Source of the DNA: Limnephilus marmoratus
Lineage: Eukaryota; Arthropoda; Insecta; Trichoptera; Limnephilidae
DNA length: 64,000 nucleotides
NCBI GenBank assembly: GCA_917880885.1
Contig: OU862917.1
Coordinates: forward strand, 51,382,727 to 51,446,726
Reading direction: 5' to 3'
Shown here: positions 42,166 to 53,295 of the stretch, one piece after another
Position numbering within the stretch: the stretch's first letter is position 1
Layout of the letters: each line of letters starts with the position of its first letter
The notes under the pieces: generated by a model
Seen by the model: only the letters and a program-made list of their open reading frames with translations
What the model was told of the DNA's origin: nothing
Databases searched by the model: none
Translations under genes and position numbers: made by a program

Positions 42166-42235
42166 ATGGAAAACTTGAAATATCGCGTTATTTACGAGTA
42201 CGAGTTCCACCGTGGTTAAAGATGTGTATGGCGAC
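42166..42235 (+). pseudogene. mariner transposase N-terminus
   Basis: ATG at 42166 reads MENLKYRVIYEYEFHRG and then meets a stop caused by a small internal deletion. GATGTGTATGGCGAC resumes the family's DVYGD motif just before the BEL/Pao LTR at 42236. The continuation is at 45407. Confidence 0.85.
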
Positions 42236-42618
42236 TGTCTCGGCTTAGAGGTTACAATCTCTGGCAATTAACTTCTGCGTAAATATAGTGGCAACAAATA
42301 TATAAAGGATAGGTAAAAACTCACGGTAGAGGAGTAGGTTCTTCTGGAAAGTAATTGTTTACTTGATGAGATCACCATTTAGTTGCGGATCACTTTTAAA
42401 ATGAATTATTGTTAATGCGAATTATCTGCGATGATTTATTAACACACAAACTTCGAGCACCGAAAAATACTTGCGATATGCGGAATAGTGACAGCAGGGA
42501 ATGATAAGGGGAGCGGGGGAAGGGAGATATTCATTGCCATAGGAAATAAATAATATTAAAATCCAAAATAAACACAAAAGCAATCCGCCAAGCGCAACCA
42601 ATATACTTGGCGCTAACA
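42236..42618 (-). repeat. BEL/Pao LTR (3' LTR in element orientation)
   Basis: 383 bp, one base different from 45024-45406. Plus-strand limits TGTCTCGG...CGCTAACA. GCGAC at 42231-42235 is the target duplication. A polypurine tract (GGCCGAGGGGCA on the minus strand) lies just inside at 42619-42630. Confidence 0.95.
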
Positions 42619-42872
42619 TGCCCCTCGGCCTTGACAGAATGGTCAAAATAAACCAACATGCGAAACGAAAAGAAAATAAAAATAAATACCATTAAAAAAT
42701 TTACCGCATTGTGTTTCAGTGCTCAAGACGTTAATGCGTATCATTATTGCGGGGTGATGAAAATAAAATAATAAAGAAATGAAACGATTAAATATAGCAA
42801 TTATATGTATATGACTACTTGAACTAAACTAATTAATTATTAGGTATTATAAAAATTGCAGGAAACATGAGA

Positions 42873-44795
42873 TTAATAATGAACCTGTAAACTTGGTTTA
42901 CGAGAAACCTTGTTTTGGTTGTGAGTTACGTTGCTTTGCTTGAAAATAGGTGCGTTTCCGACTAGTACGTACCCTAAACTGGTTTCGATTGCACTCGGTA
43001 ATGATTGAGTGCCCTTTACCTTACCAGGTAAGAGGATTTGGCCAAAAATATTGGCACCAATGATTGCATCGATGACCCCTGGGATGTGGAATTTGTCATC
43101 GGCGAGTGGCAAGTCATTTAGGTAAGGCAACGCATTCATATCTATAGAAGATGCCGGCAATTGGGTTGTAATGCGATCCACTACCAAGGGTCGAATGGAG
43201 AAAGATGTTTTATTATTATAGCGAGACTCAAACTTTAAATTAGTCATCCCTTTAATGCGTTGAGAAATATCTCCAATTCCTCTAATAGTTGTATGATTGC
43301 GATCTGTGAATAAGGGTAATCCAAGGCGTTTGCAACAGCTCGTTGTAATAAATTCGTTTTGTGATGCGCTATCAATTAAAACGCGTATTTTCTGATATTT
43401 ATTCCTGGAATCAAGAACACTAATAGATGCGGTACCTAATAAAACGGTTTGATTTGGGGAAAAAACGTTTGCATCTCCATTATTGAGAGTACATAATGTT
43501 ACATTATCAGATTTACTTTCCGGTTTGCTTTTGAGATTTAAATTTCGCTCAATCTTACGAGAAAAATTGGATGAAGTGTCATCAAAATGCAATAAAGAGT
43601 TATGGTTTTGATTACAATATCTGCACCGATTTTCCGATTTGCATGTATTGGTAGAGTGCATTGTACTTAGACAATTTCGACATAAGTTTTGTTTTTGAGT
43701 TATCTTAAACCTACTCTTAGGTGATGCGTTTAAAAACGTTGGGCATTTAAAAATGAATGTATGGTCTGACAAATTACATAACGTGCACTTATAGTGTTTT
43801 GCTTTGTTATGCGTTAAACTAAGAAATGCGTGGCTATATTGTGCTTCACGTAATTTTTTTTTCTCAAACTGTTGTGATTTCGATTCTGGTAATATTGACG
43901 TTCTATGTAATATTTTGGCTTGTTCACGTAAAAATGTTACGAATTCATCGTACGACGGTGCCTCTGATTTTCTGATTGAAGATTCGAATGCCATGGCCGT
44001 TTCCCTGTCTAATTTTTGTGTTCCTATATGAACGAAGAAACATTGTAATAAATTCGGAATTTTTAACTGTTGCAATGCTGAAATTGATGAATGAAATTGG
44101 TCTATAAAAGTTTCTAAATTCGATGCATTTGATACAGTGATTGACTTTAAATTTAAAATTTTATTGAAGAAATGTGTCGCGATTACCCGGCTATCCTCAT
44201 ATTTTGCGATTAAAGAATTCCATATAATATTATAATTTTCTGCCGTAGCTGGAATTTCTGCGCATATATTTAAAGCCTTTCCTGACAAAGCACTAATTAA
44301 ATATTGAATTTTTTCCGTGTCGGAGAGATCAATATTTTCATGAATGAGTGTTTTAAAAGTTTGATAAAAAATCTTCCATTCCAATAAATTTCCATCAAAT
44401 GGAGGTAAAGATAGCTTTGGCAGCTTAATGTTATTAATTTTATGGGATTTTTGTAGCGTGGTAGGTTCATTTATATTATTGTTACCTATTTGTTTAGCTG
44501 TTAACTGAATAATTGCGTAGAGTTCGTCAAATGATTGTTCGATTTGAAAATTTGGAATAAATTCAGAATTAATCTGGAGTTTCAAATCATTAATTTTTCC
44601 AACAACTTCCATAAATTCTTTTCTAATCTCAACTAACAGAGCAGCATGCGCGCAAAACGTATTTCTTGAAACAGTCGATTTTAAATGTTGTATACTTTCA
44701 TAAATTATCTGCGTCCTTGAAAGATACGAATTTTGTCTTGCATCTAAAAGTTGAATTTCACGATTAATTTTTGTGACAGAGGATTCCTCGGGCAT
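42873..44795 (-). CDS. BEL/Pao Gag-protease polyprotein, 640 codons
   Basis: Minus-strand open frame starting MPEESSVTKINREIQLLDAR. Residues about 130-300 are the DUF1759 capsid-like region (LPKLSLPPFDGNLLEWKIFY). Residues about 330-410 contain cysteine-histidine knuckles (CTLCNLSDHTFIFKC, CRNCLSTMHSTNTC, CRYCNQNH), which bind RNA in Gag. Residues about 460-600 are the DUF1758 aspartic protease, whose core reads VLIDSASQNEFI, with Ala where DSG is more usual, then VIDAIIGANIFGQIL. The frame ends soon after GYVLVGNAPIFKQ, where the family normally continues into reverse transcriptase, RNase H and integrase. All of these are absent, so the element can at best make Gag and protease and must borrow polymerase. 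The frame is intact and the LTRs nearly identical, indicating a recent insertion. Confidence 0.92.
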   Translation of the reverse strand: MPEESSVTKINREIQLLDARQNSYLSRTQIIYESIQHLKSTVSRNTFCAHAALLVEIRKEFMEVVGKINDLKLQINSEFIPNFQIEQSFDELYAIIQLTAKQIGNNNINEPTTLQKSHKINNIKLPKLSLPPFDGNLLEWKIFYQTFKTLIHENIDLSDTEKIQYLISALSGKALNICAEIPATAENYNIIWNSLIAKYEDSRVIATHFFNKILNLKSITVSNASNLETFIDQFHSSISALQQLKIPNLLQCFFVHIGTQKLDRETAMAFESSIRKSEAPSYDEFVTFLREQAKILHRTSILPESKSQQFEKKKLREAQYSHAFLSLTHNKAKHYKCTLCNLSDHTFIFKCPTFLNASPKSRFKITQKQNLCRNCLSTMHSTNTCKSENRCRYCNQNHNSLLHFDDTSSNFSRKIERNLNLKSKPESKSDNVTLCTLNNGDANVFSPNQTVLLGTASISVLDSRNKYQKIRVLIDSASQNEFITTSCCKRLGLPLFTDRNHTTIRGIGDISQRIKGMTNLKFESRYNNKTSFSIRPLVVDRITTQLPASSIDMNALPYLNDLPLADDKFHIPGVIDAIIGANIFGQILLPGKVKGTQSLPSAIETSLGYVLVGNAPIFKQSNVTHNQNKVSRKPSLQVHY

Positions 44796-45023
44796 TTTTA
44801 ACAGGATGTTAATTATTCTACTGATGAAAATTTATTGCGAGACCGAAGTCTAGTCTAGATCTACTGTAAAAATAATATTGCGATGATAATGTGAACTCGA
44901 ACACTAACTACCTACCTACCGTAATTTAATAATACACTGAAACACCATGCCGTAAATATTACACCGTAAAATAGCGCGCTGGTTCTTTTTTACATTAAAT
45001 TATCAGGCTCGTTTGGATCATAA

Positions 45024-45406
45024 TGTCTCGGCTTAGAGGTTACAATCTCTGGCAATTAACTTCTGCGTAAATATAGTGGCAATAAATATATAAAGGATAG
45101 GTAAAAACTCACGGTAGAGGAGTAGGTTCTTCTGGAAAGTAATTGTTTACTTGATGAGATCACCATTTAGTTGCGGATCACTTTTAAAATGAATTATTGT
45201 TAATGCGAATTATCTGCGATGATTTATTAACACACAAACTTCGAGCACCGAAAAATACTTGCGATATGCGGAATAGTGACAGCAGGGAATGATAAGGGGA
45301 GCGGGGGAAGGGAGATATTCATTGCCATAGGAAATAAATAATATTAAAATCCAAAATAAACACAAAAGCAATCCGCCAAGCGCAACCAATATACTTGGCG
45401 CTAACA
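45024..45406 (-). repeat. BEL/Pao LTR (5' LTR in element orientation)
   Basis: 383 bp, identical to 42236-42618 except for one base near 45082. GCGAC follows at 45407-45411, matching 42231-42235. The leader lies at 44796-45023 on the minus strand. Confidence 0.95.
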
Positions 45407-45990
45407 GCGACGGTGCCGCAAAAGAAAACACAGTGCGTTTTTGGTTCCAACGTTTTCGTTCTGGAAATTTCGACCTGCAGAGCAAGCCCCGTGGACGGCC
45501 GGAGACCGAAGTTGATAATGAAGAATTGAAGGCTATTGTGGAAGCGGATCCATCGCAAACCACGTCCGAGTTAGTTGTAGGCTGCGGTGTTAAGTGATAA
45601 AACTGATTTAATCCACTTGAAGCAAATTGGAAAGGTGAAAAAGTTTGAAAGGTGGGTACCTCACGAATTGAGTGAAGCAAATCAACAAACGCGCGTTGAC
45701 CGCTAGACCACACACTGCACAACAGACGGCTACTAAATTAGAGGAGCTTCAATTGGAATGTCTAAGACATCCACCGTACTCTCCGGACCTTGCCCCAACA
45801 GATTACCCTTTTTTTTCCAAATTTGGATAACTTCTTGCAAGGGAAAAAATTCAACTCCGATGGGGCAGTCCAAACCGCCTTCAAAGATTTTATTGATTCC
45901 CGTCCGAATGCTTTTTTAGTAAAGGGATCGATGAATTACCTATGAGATGGCAAAAGTGCATAGATAGCAATGGTACATACTTTGATTAAA
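45407..45990 (+). pseudogene. mariner transposase remainder, internally deleted
   Basis: Reads AKENTVRFWFQRFRSGNFDL, KPRGRPETEVDNEELKAIVE (helix-turn-helix region), then KKFERWVPHELSEANQQTR-like residues. It then skips the first catalytic Asp block and resumes with HPPYSPDLAPTDYPFF, the mariner motif near the second Asp, and a C-terminal ALVKGSMNYL-like end. Frameshifts and a missing centre make it dead. Family knowledge: mariner uses a DD34D catalytic triad; the DLAPTDY block is the most recognisable. Confidence 0.9.
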
Positions 45991-46230
45991 TAAATATATT
46001 ATATTAAAAAAAAATCGACTTTATGTTCCTCACATACAAAACGCCAATTTCATACGTAAGGACCTAATAGATGCTTAGCTGAGATGTTTTGGCCTTTAAA
46101 ACCGCCCCCCCCCCCCGCCAGGTGAGTATAATATATAATATTTAGATTTAAGTTATAAGTATTTAGATTTATTTAACACAGCGGTGTTATATAAATTACA
46201 TATTGGTACAAAATATATTTATAATCGAAG

Positions 46231-47184
46231 AAACTAGTTAGGTTAGTGATGTTAGTTGAAGAAAAGTCGCGGAACCGGGTGGAGGAATGAGGGAACTCGG
46301 GTAGAGGGAGATACAATATGGATGCGTCAACATAGGCAATTCTACTACATAAAACAAAGTCGGGTTTATGACACTATTTATAAATCAAGAAACTAGTTAT
46401 GTTAGTGATGTTAGTTGAAGAAAAGTCGCGGAACCGGGTGGAGGAATGAGGGAACTCGGGTAGAGGGAGATACAATATGGATGCGTCAACATAGGCAATT
46501 CTACTACATAAAACAAAGTCGGGTTTATGACACTATTTATAAATCAAGAAACTAGTTATGTTAGTGATGTTAGTTGAAGAAAAGTCGCGGAACCGGGTGG
46601 AGGAATGAGGGAACTCGGGTAGAGGGAGATACAATATGGATGCGTCAACATAGGCAATTCTACTACATAAAACAAAGTCGGGTTTATGACACTATTTATA
46701 AATCAAGAAACTAGTTATGTTAGTGATGTTAGTTGAAGAAAAGTCGCGGAACCGGGTGGAGGAATGAGGGAACTCGGGTAGAGGGAGATACAATATGGAT
46801 GCGTCAACATAGGCAATTCTACTACATAAAACAAAGTCGGGTTTATGACACTATTTATAAATCAAGAAACTAGTTATGTTAGTGATGTTAGTTGAAGAAA
46901 AGTCGCGGAACCGGGTGGAGGAATGAGGGAACTCGGGTAGAGGGAGATACAATATGGATGCGTCAACATAGGCAATTCTACTACATAAAACAAAGTCGGG
47001 TTTATGACACTATTTATAAATCAAGAAACTAGTTATGTTAGTGATGTTAGTTGAAGAAAAGTCGCGGAACCGGGTGGAGGAATGAGGGAACTCGGGTAGA
47101 GGGAGATACAATATGGATGCGTCAACATATGCAATCCTACTACATAAAACATAGTCGGGTTTATGACAATATTTATAAATCAAG
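46231..47184 (+). repeat. 159-bp tandem array, six units, inside a Helitron
   Basis: Units start at 46231, 46390, 46549, 46708, 46867 and 47026 (AAACTAGTTA), each exactly 159 bp. Units 2-5 look identical by eye; the first and last carry a few changes. Each unit contains GTCGCGGAACCGGGTGGAGG and CAACATAGGCAATTCTACTA. The next unit would start at 47185, where the Helitron sequence continues instead. Confidence 0.97.
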
Positions 47185-47802
47185 AACGGCTGGACCGATT
47201 TTTATGATCTTTGGTTTGAAAGATTGGTCTCCGCAGCAGCAGAATAGCTATTAACACATCGGAAAAATTCACGAAAAATTATGAAGAACATTCTTTTCCT
47301 CGTACATTTTGTATTAAACGAATTTTCATCTTTTGAAAGAGCTGCAGGAATATTGTGATAAATGTAATATTGAATAGTGAGTGAATTCCAAAAATTCAAA
47401 AACGTCAAATGTCAATTCGCTGATTGTTTTGCTTTTGTTCTTATACATATACCTAATGCTGCCCATCTTTCGTACACACTAAATGTCAATAGTCGAAAAT
47501 GAGACAAACGGTGAACGTATGTCTGCACCCCTCCAAAGGAAAAATACAATAATTATAATAAATCTCCCCCACACGTATAAAGAAAATGAAACCGCAATTC
47601 CCGTAAGTAAGTGGAAAAGTAAGAAAATCACAAAAAAAATTAATCCGTACACCACGCCATCTCTGGTACTGGACAGTTGCGCATCGATAATTGCTTCATT
47701 ATGTAATTTTTAACTTAATAAAAAAAATGAATTTAATTCAGCTAACAGGTTAAAACAACAGTTATTGATTTTGAGGCGGATGAAGTTCACCGGGTCAGCT
47801 AG
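47185..47802 (+). mobile_element. Helitron-like element, 3' part following the tandem array
   Basis: ACGGCTGGACCGATTTTTATGA at 47186, then ACATTTTGTATTAAACGAAT (cf. 25012) and the terminus CACCGGGTCAGCTAG at 47788-47802 followed by T. The 5' end probably lies left of the array, between about 46070 and 46230, next to the mariner. Confidence 0.75.
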
Positions 47803-47999
47803 TTATTAAATAAATAAAGAAATATTCGGAGTTATTTTTGGAATGTTCGCAATTAGATTTTATCTGTAAGTAAAAGCATTTTAATTTCAAGGGCGGTAAA
47901 TACATTAGGCCGGGGTAATCTCACAAGACGCTGTTACGGTAAGATTTCCAGAACAATTAGGGGCGGTTACACCGGGTAAAGTAATTAAAGAGAGCTGTT

Positions 48000-48425
48000 C
48001 AATTTGTGAAACTAACTAGTGGGCTAAGATGCCGCTGAACAACTTGGTCTCGGTACAAACTCCTAGTTTTATCCACATTCATACATCGTCTCATAAATAT
48101 CTTTTTGTTTTTTGACTCTTGACATGGCCCGACTCCTTCTATCAATTAAATTCGCGTCTTTATTCTCCTTACACGTCTTTCTTGTGTAGGCGTCCTTTTC
48201 TTAATCTCACTCTTTATGCTTATGTCAGCATTGCGTTTTTTCTGAATCTCCACTGTTTTAATTAGGTCATACGAGTACATGGTTTTATCATACACACGCT
48301 TCAGAGATCTCATTTCTACGGCATTCAGTTTACCTTCATCCTTCCTCTGCCGGTTCCTCAATGCCATACATCAGAGTATAATATACATATCATTGTTGAC
48401 TGCTAGCTTCGCTTCTTTGCACATC
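48000..48425 (-). mobile_element. RTE-like LINE 3' fragment
   Basis: Minus-strand frame RNRQRKDEGKLNAVEMRSLK, then RVYDKTMYSYDLIKTVEIQ, matches the 18036-18637 element at its C-terminus. Degenerate. Confidence 0.8.
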
Positions 48426-48426
48426 T

Positions 48427-48882
48427 TCTTATATATAAAAATGAATCGCTAAATGTGTTGCTAAGCGCAAATCTCGAGAGCAGCTGAACCGATTTCGCTA
48501 ATTCTTTTTTAGAATATTCCTTGAAGTACGAGGATGGTTCTTACGGAGAGAAAAACTAAGAAAATTGCGCAGAAAATTGGATAATTTCAGAAAACCAAAC
48601 GATTATCGCACGTTTGACAGTTCGCGTGTTTGAGAATAACATTTTGCAAAATGTTAAATCAGGATTCTATTTTTGAAAATCTCTAAGTTGATAAATTTAT
48701 TTAAAGTAGGTACTCCCCTAATCGTTTGAATCGAATCAAGAATTTTAGATATTTTAAATAGGTACCTATGTTAGGTGCCAAATTTAATATTGAATAAAAA
48801 TTGTAAAAGATGGCACGCGGGCTGTTTAAAAACTGAATGTACTGGGATTGAATATATTGGAAAGCGGGAGGGAGGGAGAGAT

Positions 48883-48919
<37 letters not shown>

Positions 48920-48967
48920 GTGGGAACCCCCCTTACACCATGCGAGCGAAGCCGCGGGAAAAGCTAG
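48427..48967 (+). mobile_element. Compact Helitron-like element (541 bp)
   Basis: TCTTATATATAAAAATGAATCG at the left and GGGAAAAGCTAG followed by T at 48967. Contains GAATATTCCTTGAAGTACGAGG and a run of 36 G at 48883-48918. No coding. Confidence 0.8.
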
Positions 48968-49299
48968 TTTTATATAAACACCAACCGCGTTTAGTGTTAC
49001 AGCAATAATGTTGAATTTCTAAAAATACAACCGTTCATTCAACGTTTTTAACATTCGATGCAAGAGTATCAGAAAATGTGCAGTAACTCTGCCGAGTATA
49101 AACAAGTTCTGGGAACAACACAATATGTGGATATTATATTTTTTGTTTATTGGTGTGTTCGCTCGTATTTAAGGGGTATTGTACGCCAGTATGTTCGAAT
49201 TTGATTTCTTTTTAGTGACTGCTTTAACTTTTTGTCAAGTAATATAATAAAAATAATGCACGTTATATAATAAACGTGCCTTGCATTTCTTCTTTTTTT

Positions 49300-49912
49300 T
49301 ACATTAACTCCACACAGGAGGCCCTGAGGAAAATAATTTCCCTTAGGGTCTATGTCATCTGGGATGCTGTGTGGAGGGTCTTTTTGAAGAGAGGAAGGAA
49401 TGAACATTGGTCTTGAAGAGACCCATGTTGTAGGAAGGAGGAAACACAGAGGCCGGCAAATCATTCCACAGCCGAGCTGTTGAACACAAGAACGAGTCGA
49501 AGAAACAAATTTCAACCGTGTACAAATGTTGGGCGCGCGTTTGGCGTGTTTCCCGACTATGCACCGGTGCCGAAGGGATCAAAGATGCTAGTTCCTCGGA
49601 GCATGTTCCATTGTAATGCCGGTAGAACAAGGATAGCATTCCCACCCGACGCCTGTGCTCTAAAGATTGCAATCCGTCTGTTAAGATGGGAGAATCTATT
49701 AGACGGACCGCCCGTTTCTGCACAGAGTCGAGGGTATTTTTCAGGTATTTTGGAGCTCCAGACCAGAGGTGGCTGCCAAATTTAACCATGGGGCGCACTT
49801 GTGATTTGAACAGGGTTAGCAGTTGTGTACTATTAAAGTATCTGCGGGCCCTGTACAGGGCTCAGTTTTTGGGAGGCTAACTTTACTCTGGCTTCGATGG
49901 AGCCCCCTTACC
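49300..49912 (-). mobile_element. LINE L-A 3' fragment
   Basis: Minus strand: MRPMVKFGSHLWSGAPKYLK, then LDSVQKRAVRLIDSPILTDG and ARLWNDLPASVFPPSYN, very close to the element at 15922-17925. A short deletion near 49505 removes codons compared with that copy. Double-stem 3' UTR present at 49308-49377. Confidence 0.92.
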
Positions 49913-50004
49913 TGAGCTTCTTACTAAGAGGTTGTTATTACTAAAATATGTCAAATGATGAGGTAACTCTGTTCCAGAACAACAGTTCAGAGTAGTAGAC
50001 GTCG

Positions 50005-50425
50005 TCAGTTACAAGACTTAGCACAATGGAATTAGCCGTGTTTGATGATCAGATATGAATAGCCAGGTACCTCCCAACCTTCCTCTTACCCGTCTTATGT
50101 CCCTCTTCACTCCCTCCTCACAAAATACCCAGAATGGAGATATCACTGTCCCACTGATTCCAGGCAGTTATCTTTGAAGCTATTTCACATATAGATGCTT
50201 TCAGAATCGCCCTGGTGTAAGACCACCATTAAGAATTGAAACGTTGCTTGAAATGGCTTTAGCCGTGTTTGTTGAATAAATCAAATAGCCAGTTACTTTC
50301 TCACCTTTCTCTTTTCCGTCCTCACAACCTTTAGCCTCACAACATACCCCAAATGGGGCTCCATAGTCTCACTGGCTCCAGATGGGAGCAGTCGGAACTC
50401 TTGTGCGGTATGCACATTAAAATTA
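50005..50425 (-). repeat. Dispersed repeat R1, two adjacent reverse copies
   Basis: AGCCGTGTTTGATGATC...CCTCCTCACAAAATACCC (50030-50120) and, better preserved, CGCCCTGGTGTAAGACCACC...GAAACGTTGCTTGAAATGGC...CCATAGTCTCACTGGCTCC (50207-50385). Confidence 0.8.
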
Positions 50426-50540
50426 ACAACACATATAAAATAAATATATATTTATAACCACGTTTAAAAAACATGTTGTATTGTCCAGCGAGTCGTACAA
50501 ATCGGTAGCCGAATTCGCACCTAGAAAGAGCGACCCACCC

Positions 50541-50730
50541 GGTGTTGCCAACTCAGCTCTTTTAGAGCTAGACGTAGCTCCAAAAAAGCGCAAAGCCACC
50601 CCCCCCCCCCACCCTAGATGGCGAATTTGGTTAATCATTGGTCAACTTCGGCTATTCAAGATTTTAGCTCTTTTTAGCTCCCTTTCGGGTGTTGTCTGGC
50701 TTTATTTTAATAGTCGAGTTAGCAACACTG
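50541..50730. mobile_element. Small MITE
   Basis: GGTGTTGCCAACTCAGCTCT at the left and GAGTTAGCAACACTG at the right form inverted termini about 190 bp apart. No duplication was confirmed. A C-run lies at 50600-50612. A 143-codon frame across it has no recognisable domain. Confidence 0.6.
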
Positions 50731-50954
50731 CTCAGAGTACAGTAGATATCAAATTCGACGTATCCTTTGAAACCTACAATGAGTTTGCAAGGTTTTTAGT
50801 AGTGTCCGACGAAACCGAAACCGAAACTTTTTTAGACATGTTAAATATATATTGTTTACTGGTATTTGGCCTGTATTTACACTTATTCAGACAGTTAACA
50901 CGTGCTATATGAAATAATAATACAAAAACAATAATTAAATTATGTGATTTTTTT

Positions 50955-51845
50955 TTAATATTTTGCTATAAAACAAACAAAAAATATATAAATAAACAAA
51001 CACGTTAACTACTTCTTGGAACCAAAAAAATGTCTATATTCAACGCTTACATTATAAATAAAGGACCTCTTTAATTGAGTATTTTAATTATAATTACGTT
51101 TACAACCACAACATTCACATAACACATGTTAAATGAGATAAAAAACAATAATTGAAGTAATGTGAAAAAATTTTTTTTCTATTTTTTTATTTTTTTATTA
51201 GTTTTTATATACATATACATGTAATATAATCATGAGTAATTGCAACATTGATTAGAAACAGTATAAACATATATATGTATATAATATAATATAACCTTTA
51301 CAAGAGTGTAACTACTCGTGTGTAAAGGGAAGAGAAAATATATATATATATATATATTTTTTTTTTTTTACTAAAAAAAATAAATTAATTAAAATTAAAA
51401 ATTATAACACATACATTATATTTACGTACTCACATAAATCAAATGTGTAAAAAAAAAATAATAATTATATTAAATAAATTTTTGAAAAAGCATTGTTAAT
51501 TTAAGGTTAATGCGGTTCTAAGTGGCTAAATTATGTAAGATATTATTGTTTAATTTATTTTTGAATTTATTGTAGTCAGGTTCTAATCTCAGCTCTATTG
51601 CTAGTTGATTAAACCACACCACTCCATTGTACGTGTAGTAGTGTTGTGCAAAACTGGTATGCATTAATGCATTGCATTGGAATGCATTATTACTCCTATA
51701 AAACAAACAAAAATTAACAAACATGTTATCTACTTCTTGGAACAAAAAATTGTCAATAATCAACACTTAACAGTATAAAGGAAGGACCTCATTTAATTTT
51801 AATTGCGTTTGCAATTACAACAACCACATATTCGTACGACTGAAT
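50955..51845 (-). mobile_element. LINE C-terminal fragment between direct copies of an AT-rich repeat
   Basis: Direct repeats (about 50955-51130 and 51690-51845) share TATAAAACAAACAAAAA, ACTACTTCTTGGAAC and AAAGGACCTC. Between them a minus-strand LINE end reads YNGVVWFNQLAIELRL then EPDYNKFKNKLNNNI, with a T-rich tail from 51170 to 51200. Confidence 0.65.
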
Positions 51846-52525
51846 TTAACATTTATTGAGATCTTTTGCAGAGTTTCGGTTCAACGGAAGGTTCGGCAGA
51901 TTTTCTGATGCCGAACTGATGCCGAACCTAGATTTTCTTGCCGAAACTTACCGAAACCGAAACGGAAACCGAACCTTTGGTCGGTCACTAGTTTTTAGCA
52001 TTGCATACTCACAGTATCAACGGTAATTTAGCAATGAATTTGGAATAATTTAAATAGTTAGATACCTACATAATCCGTACTGTTGTGTTTAATACACAAA
52101 TAAAATAAATTAAAAAACACATTTGAATTTCCATCGCTGACCTGCATCCACTTCTATGACATAATCCTCTGTGGAAGTAACAAATCCCTTATCCCGAAGG
52201 CATTTAAGAGGAAATAGGCCGCGCCGGTTGAAAATCTAATCGCTTAATTAAAATCAGGTAGCCATTAATTAAGACATTCCCTATCTTGATACATTCAGTA
52301 CATTGAATACCTTGGTTATTGAATTGCTATCATTACCTGTATACAATTGTTAAGATGTAATAAGTAGATAATATTATTGCTTTGGATTCAGAACGTACAG
52401 GGCCGGTTCTGTGCGAGCGCAATTGGAGCAGGCACTGATAATATCTAACACATAAAAGTCGTTCTTGAGGTTATTTTTCATAAAACGTCGCAACACAAAC
52501 TTATAAATCCTGCAAATATTATTGA

Positions 52526-52858
52526 CTAGCTGACCCGGCAACGCGTTCCTGTGACTAACGAAACACAACGCCATCTACTGGATGGTTACCCAACCTTTAT
52601 AACCAAGTATTATTAACTCACAACACCATCTGTCAATTTGCATACAAATCAAATCTACGCAGCCCGCTCGTCCGCCACATACAAACATTCCCCTTCATAT
52701 ATAAGCAATTTACACAAAACCTTGACAAATTATATACCTAAACCTTTCTCTAGAATCACTCTATCTATTAGTGAAAACCGCATGAAAATTCGTTCAGTAG
52801 TTTTTGAGTTTATCGCGCACAGACAGACAGACGCGGCGGAGGACTTTAATTTATAATA
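52526..52858 (-). mobile_element. Helitron-like element, reverse orientation
   Basis: CTAGCTGACCCGGCAACGCG at 52526 is the complement of the family's CGGGTCAGCTAG end. ACAGACAGACAGACGCGGCG at 52819-52838 marks the opposite part. Confidence 0.75.
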
Positions 52859-53295
52859 TGTTACCAGAGCATCACCTGGTTTTGACATGGAGCGCCATAA
52901 TTTTACTCGCGCCAAGCTCCGTTGGTTAGCTGATGGTCAGTCCTGCCCTCATACTAAAATACTATAGTTCCTATCCAATTGAATTTCTCCAAGTCAATGC
53001 GTTTCAACAACTTTTTGGCCGGGCGGTTAAGATTCTCGGCTCTAAATTTATTTTCACGGATTCATAACCCAGCGCACACAAATAAATACAATTTAAATGT
53101 TTTTAAAAAACGTTAAGCTACGTTGTGAACAAAAATTACGCAAGTGACGTCGTTCCGGGGACCTGCACTTTTTAAAACTACATTATAGACTATATGTAAG
53201 TTTTTATAAAAAAAAATAATTATCAAAACAACAAATCAGGGATATAATGCAAAATTAAATAAAAACAGTTATATTTTCAATATTGAACTTAAGAC

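Larger units (their letters stand above)
41583..46067 (+). mobile_element. mariner element carrying nested insertions
   Basis: The left inverted repeat TTAGGTCCTTACATATGAAA starts at 41583; its complement TACGTAAGGACCTAA ends at 46067; both are flanked by TA. The transposase is on the plus strand and split. Nested inside are a LINE tail (41787-42165) and a BEL/Pao element (42236-45406). Without these the mariner is about 950 bp. Confidence 0.92.

Noticed and set aside
46231..47184. CRISPR-like regular repeat
   Set aside because: Units are contiguous 159-bp tandem copies without unique spacers, in a eukaryotic Helitron.
50481..50912. 143-codon plus-strand open frame
   Set aside because: It runs through a MITE and a C-run, has no recognisable domain, and its middle is inverted-repeat sequence; treated as accidental.
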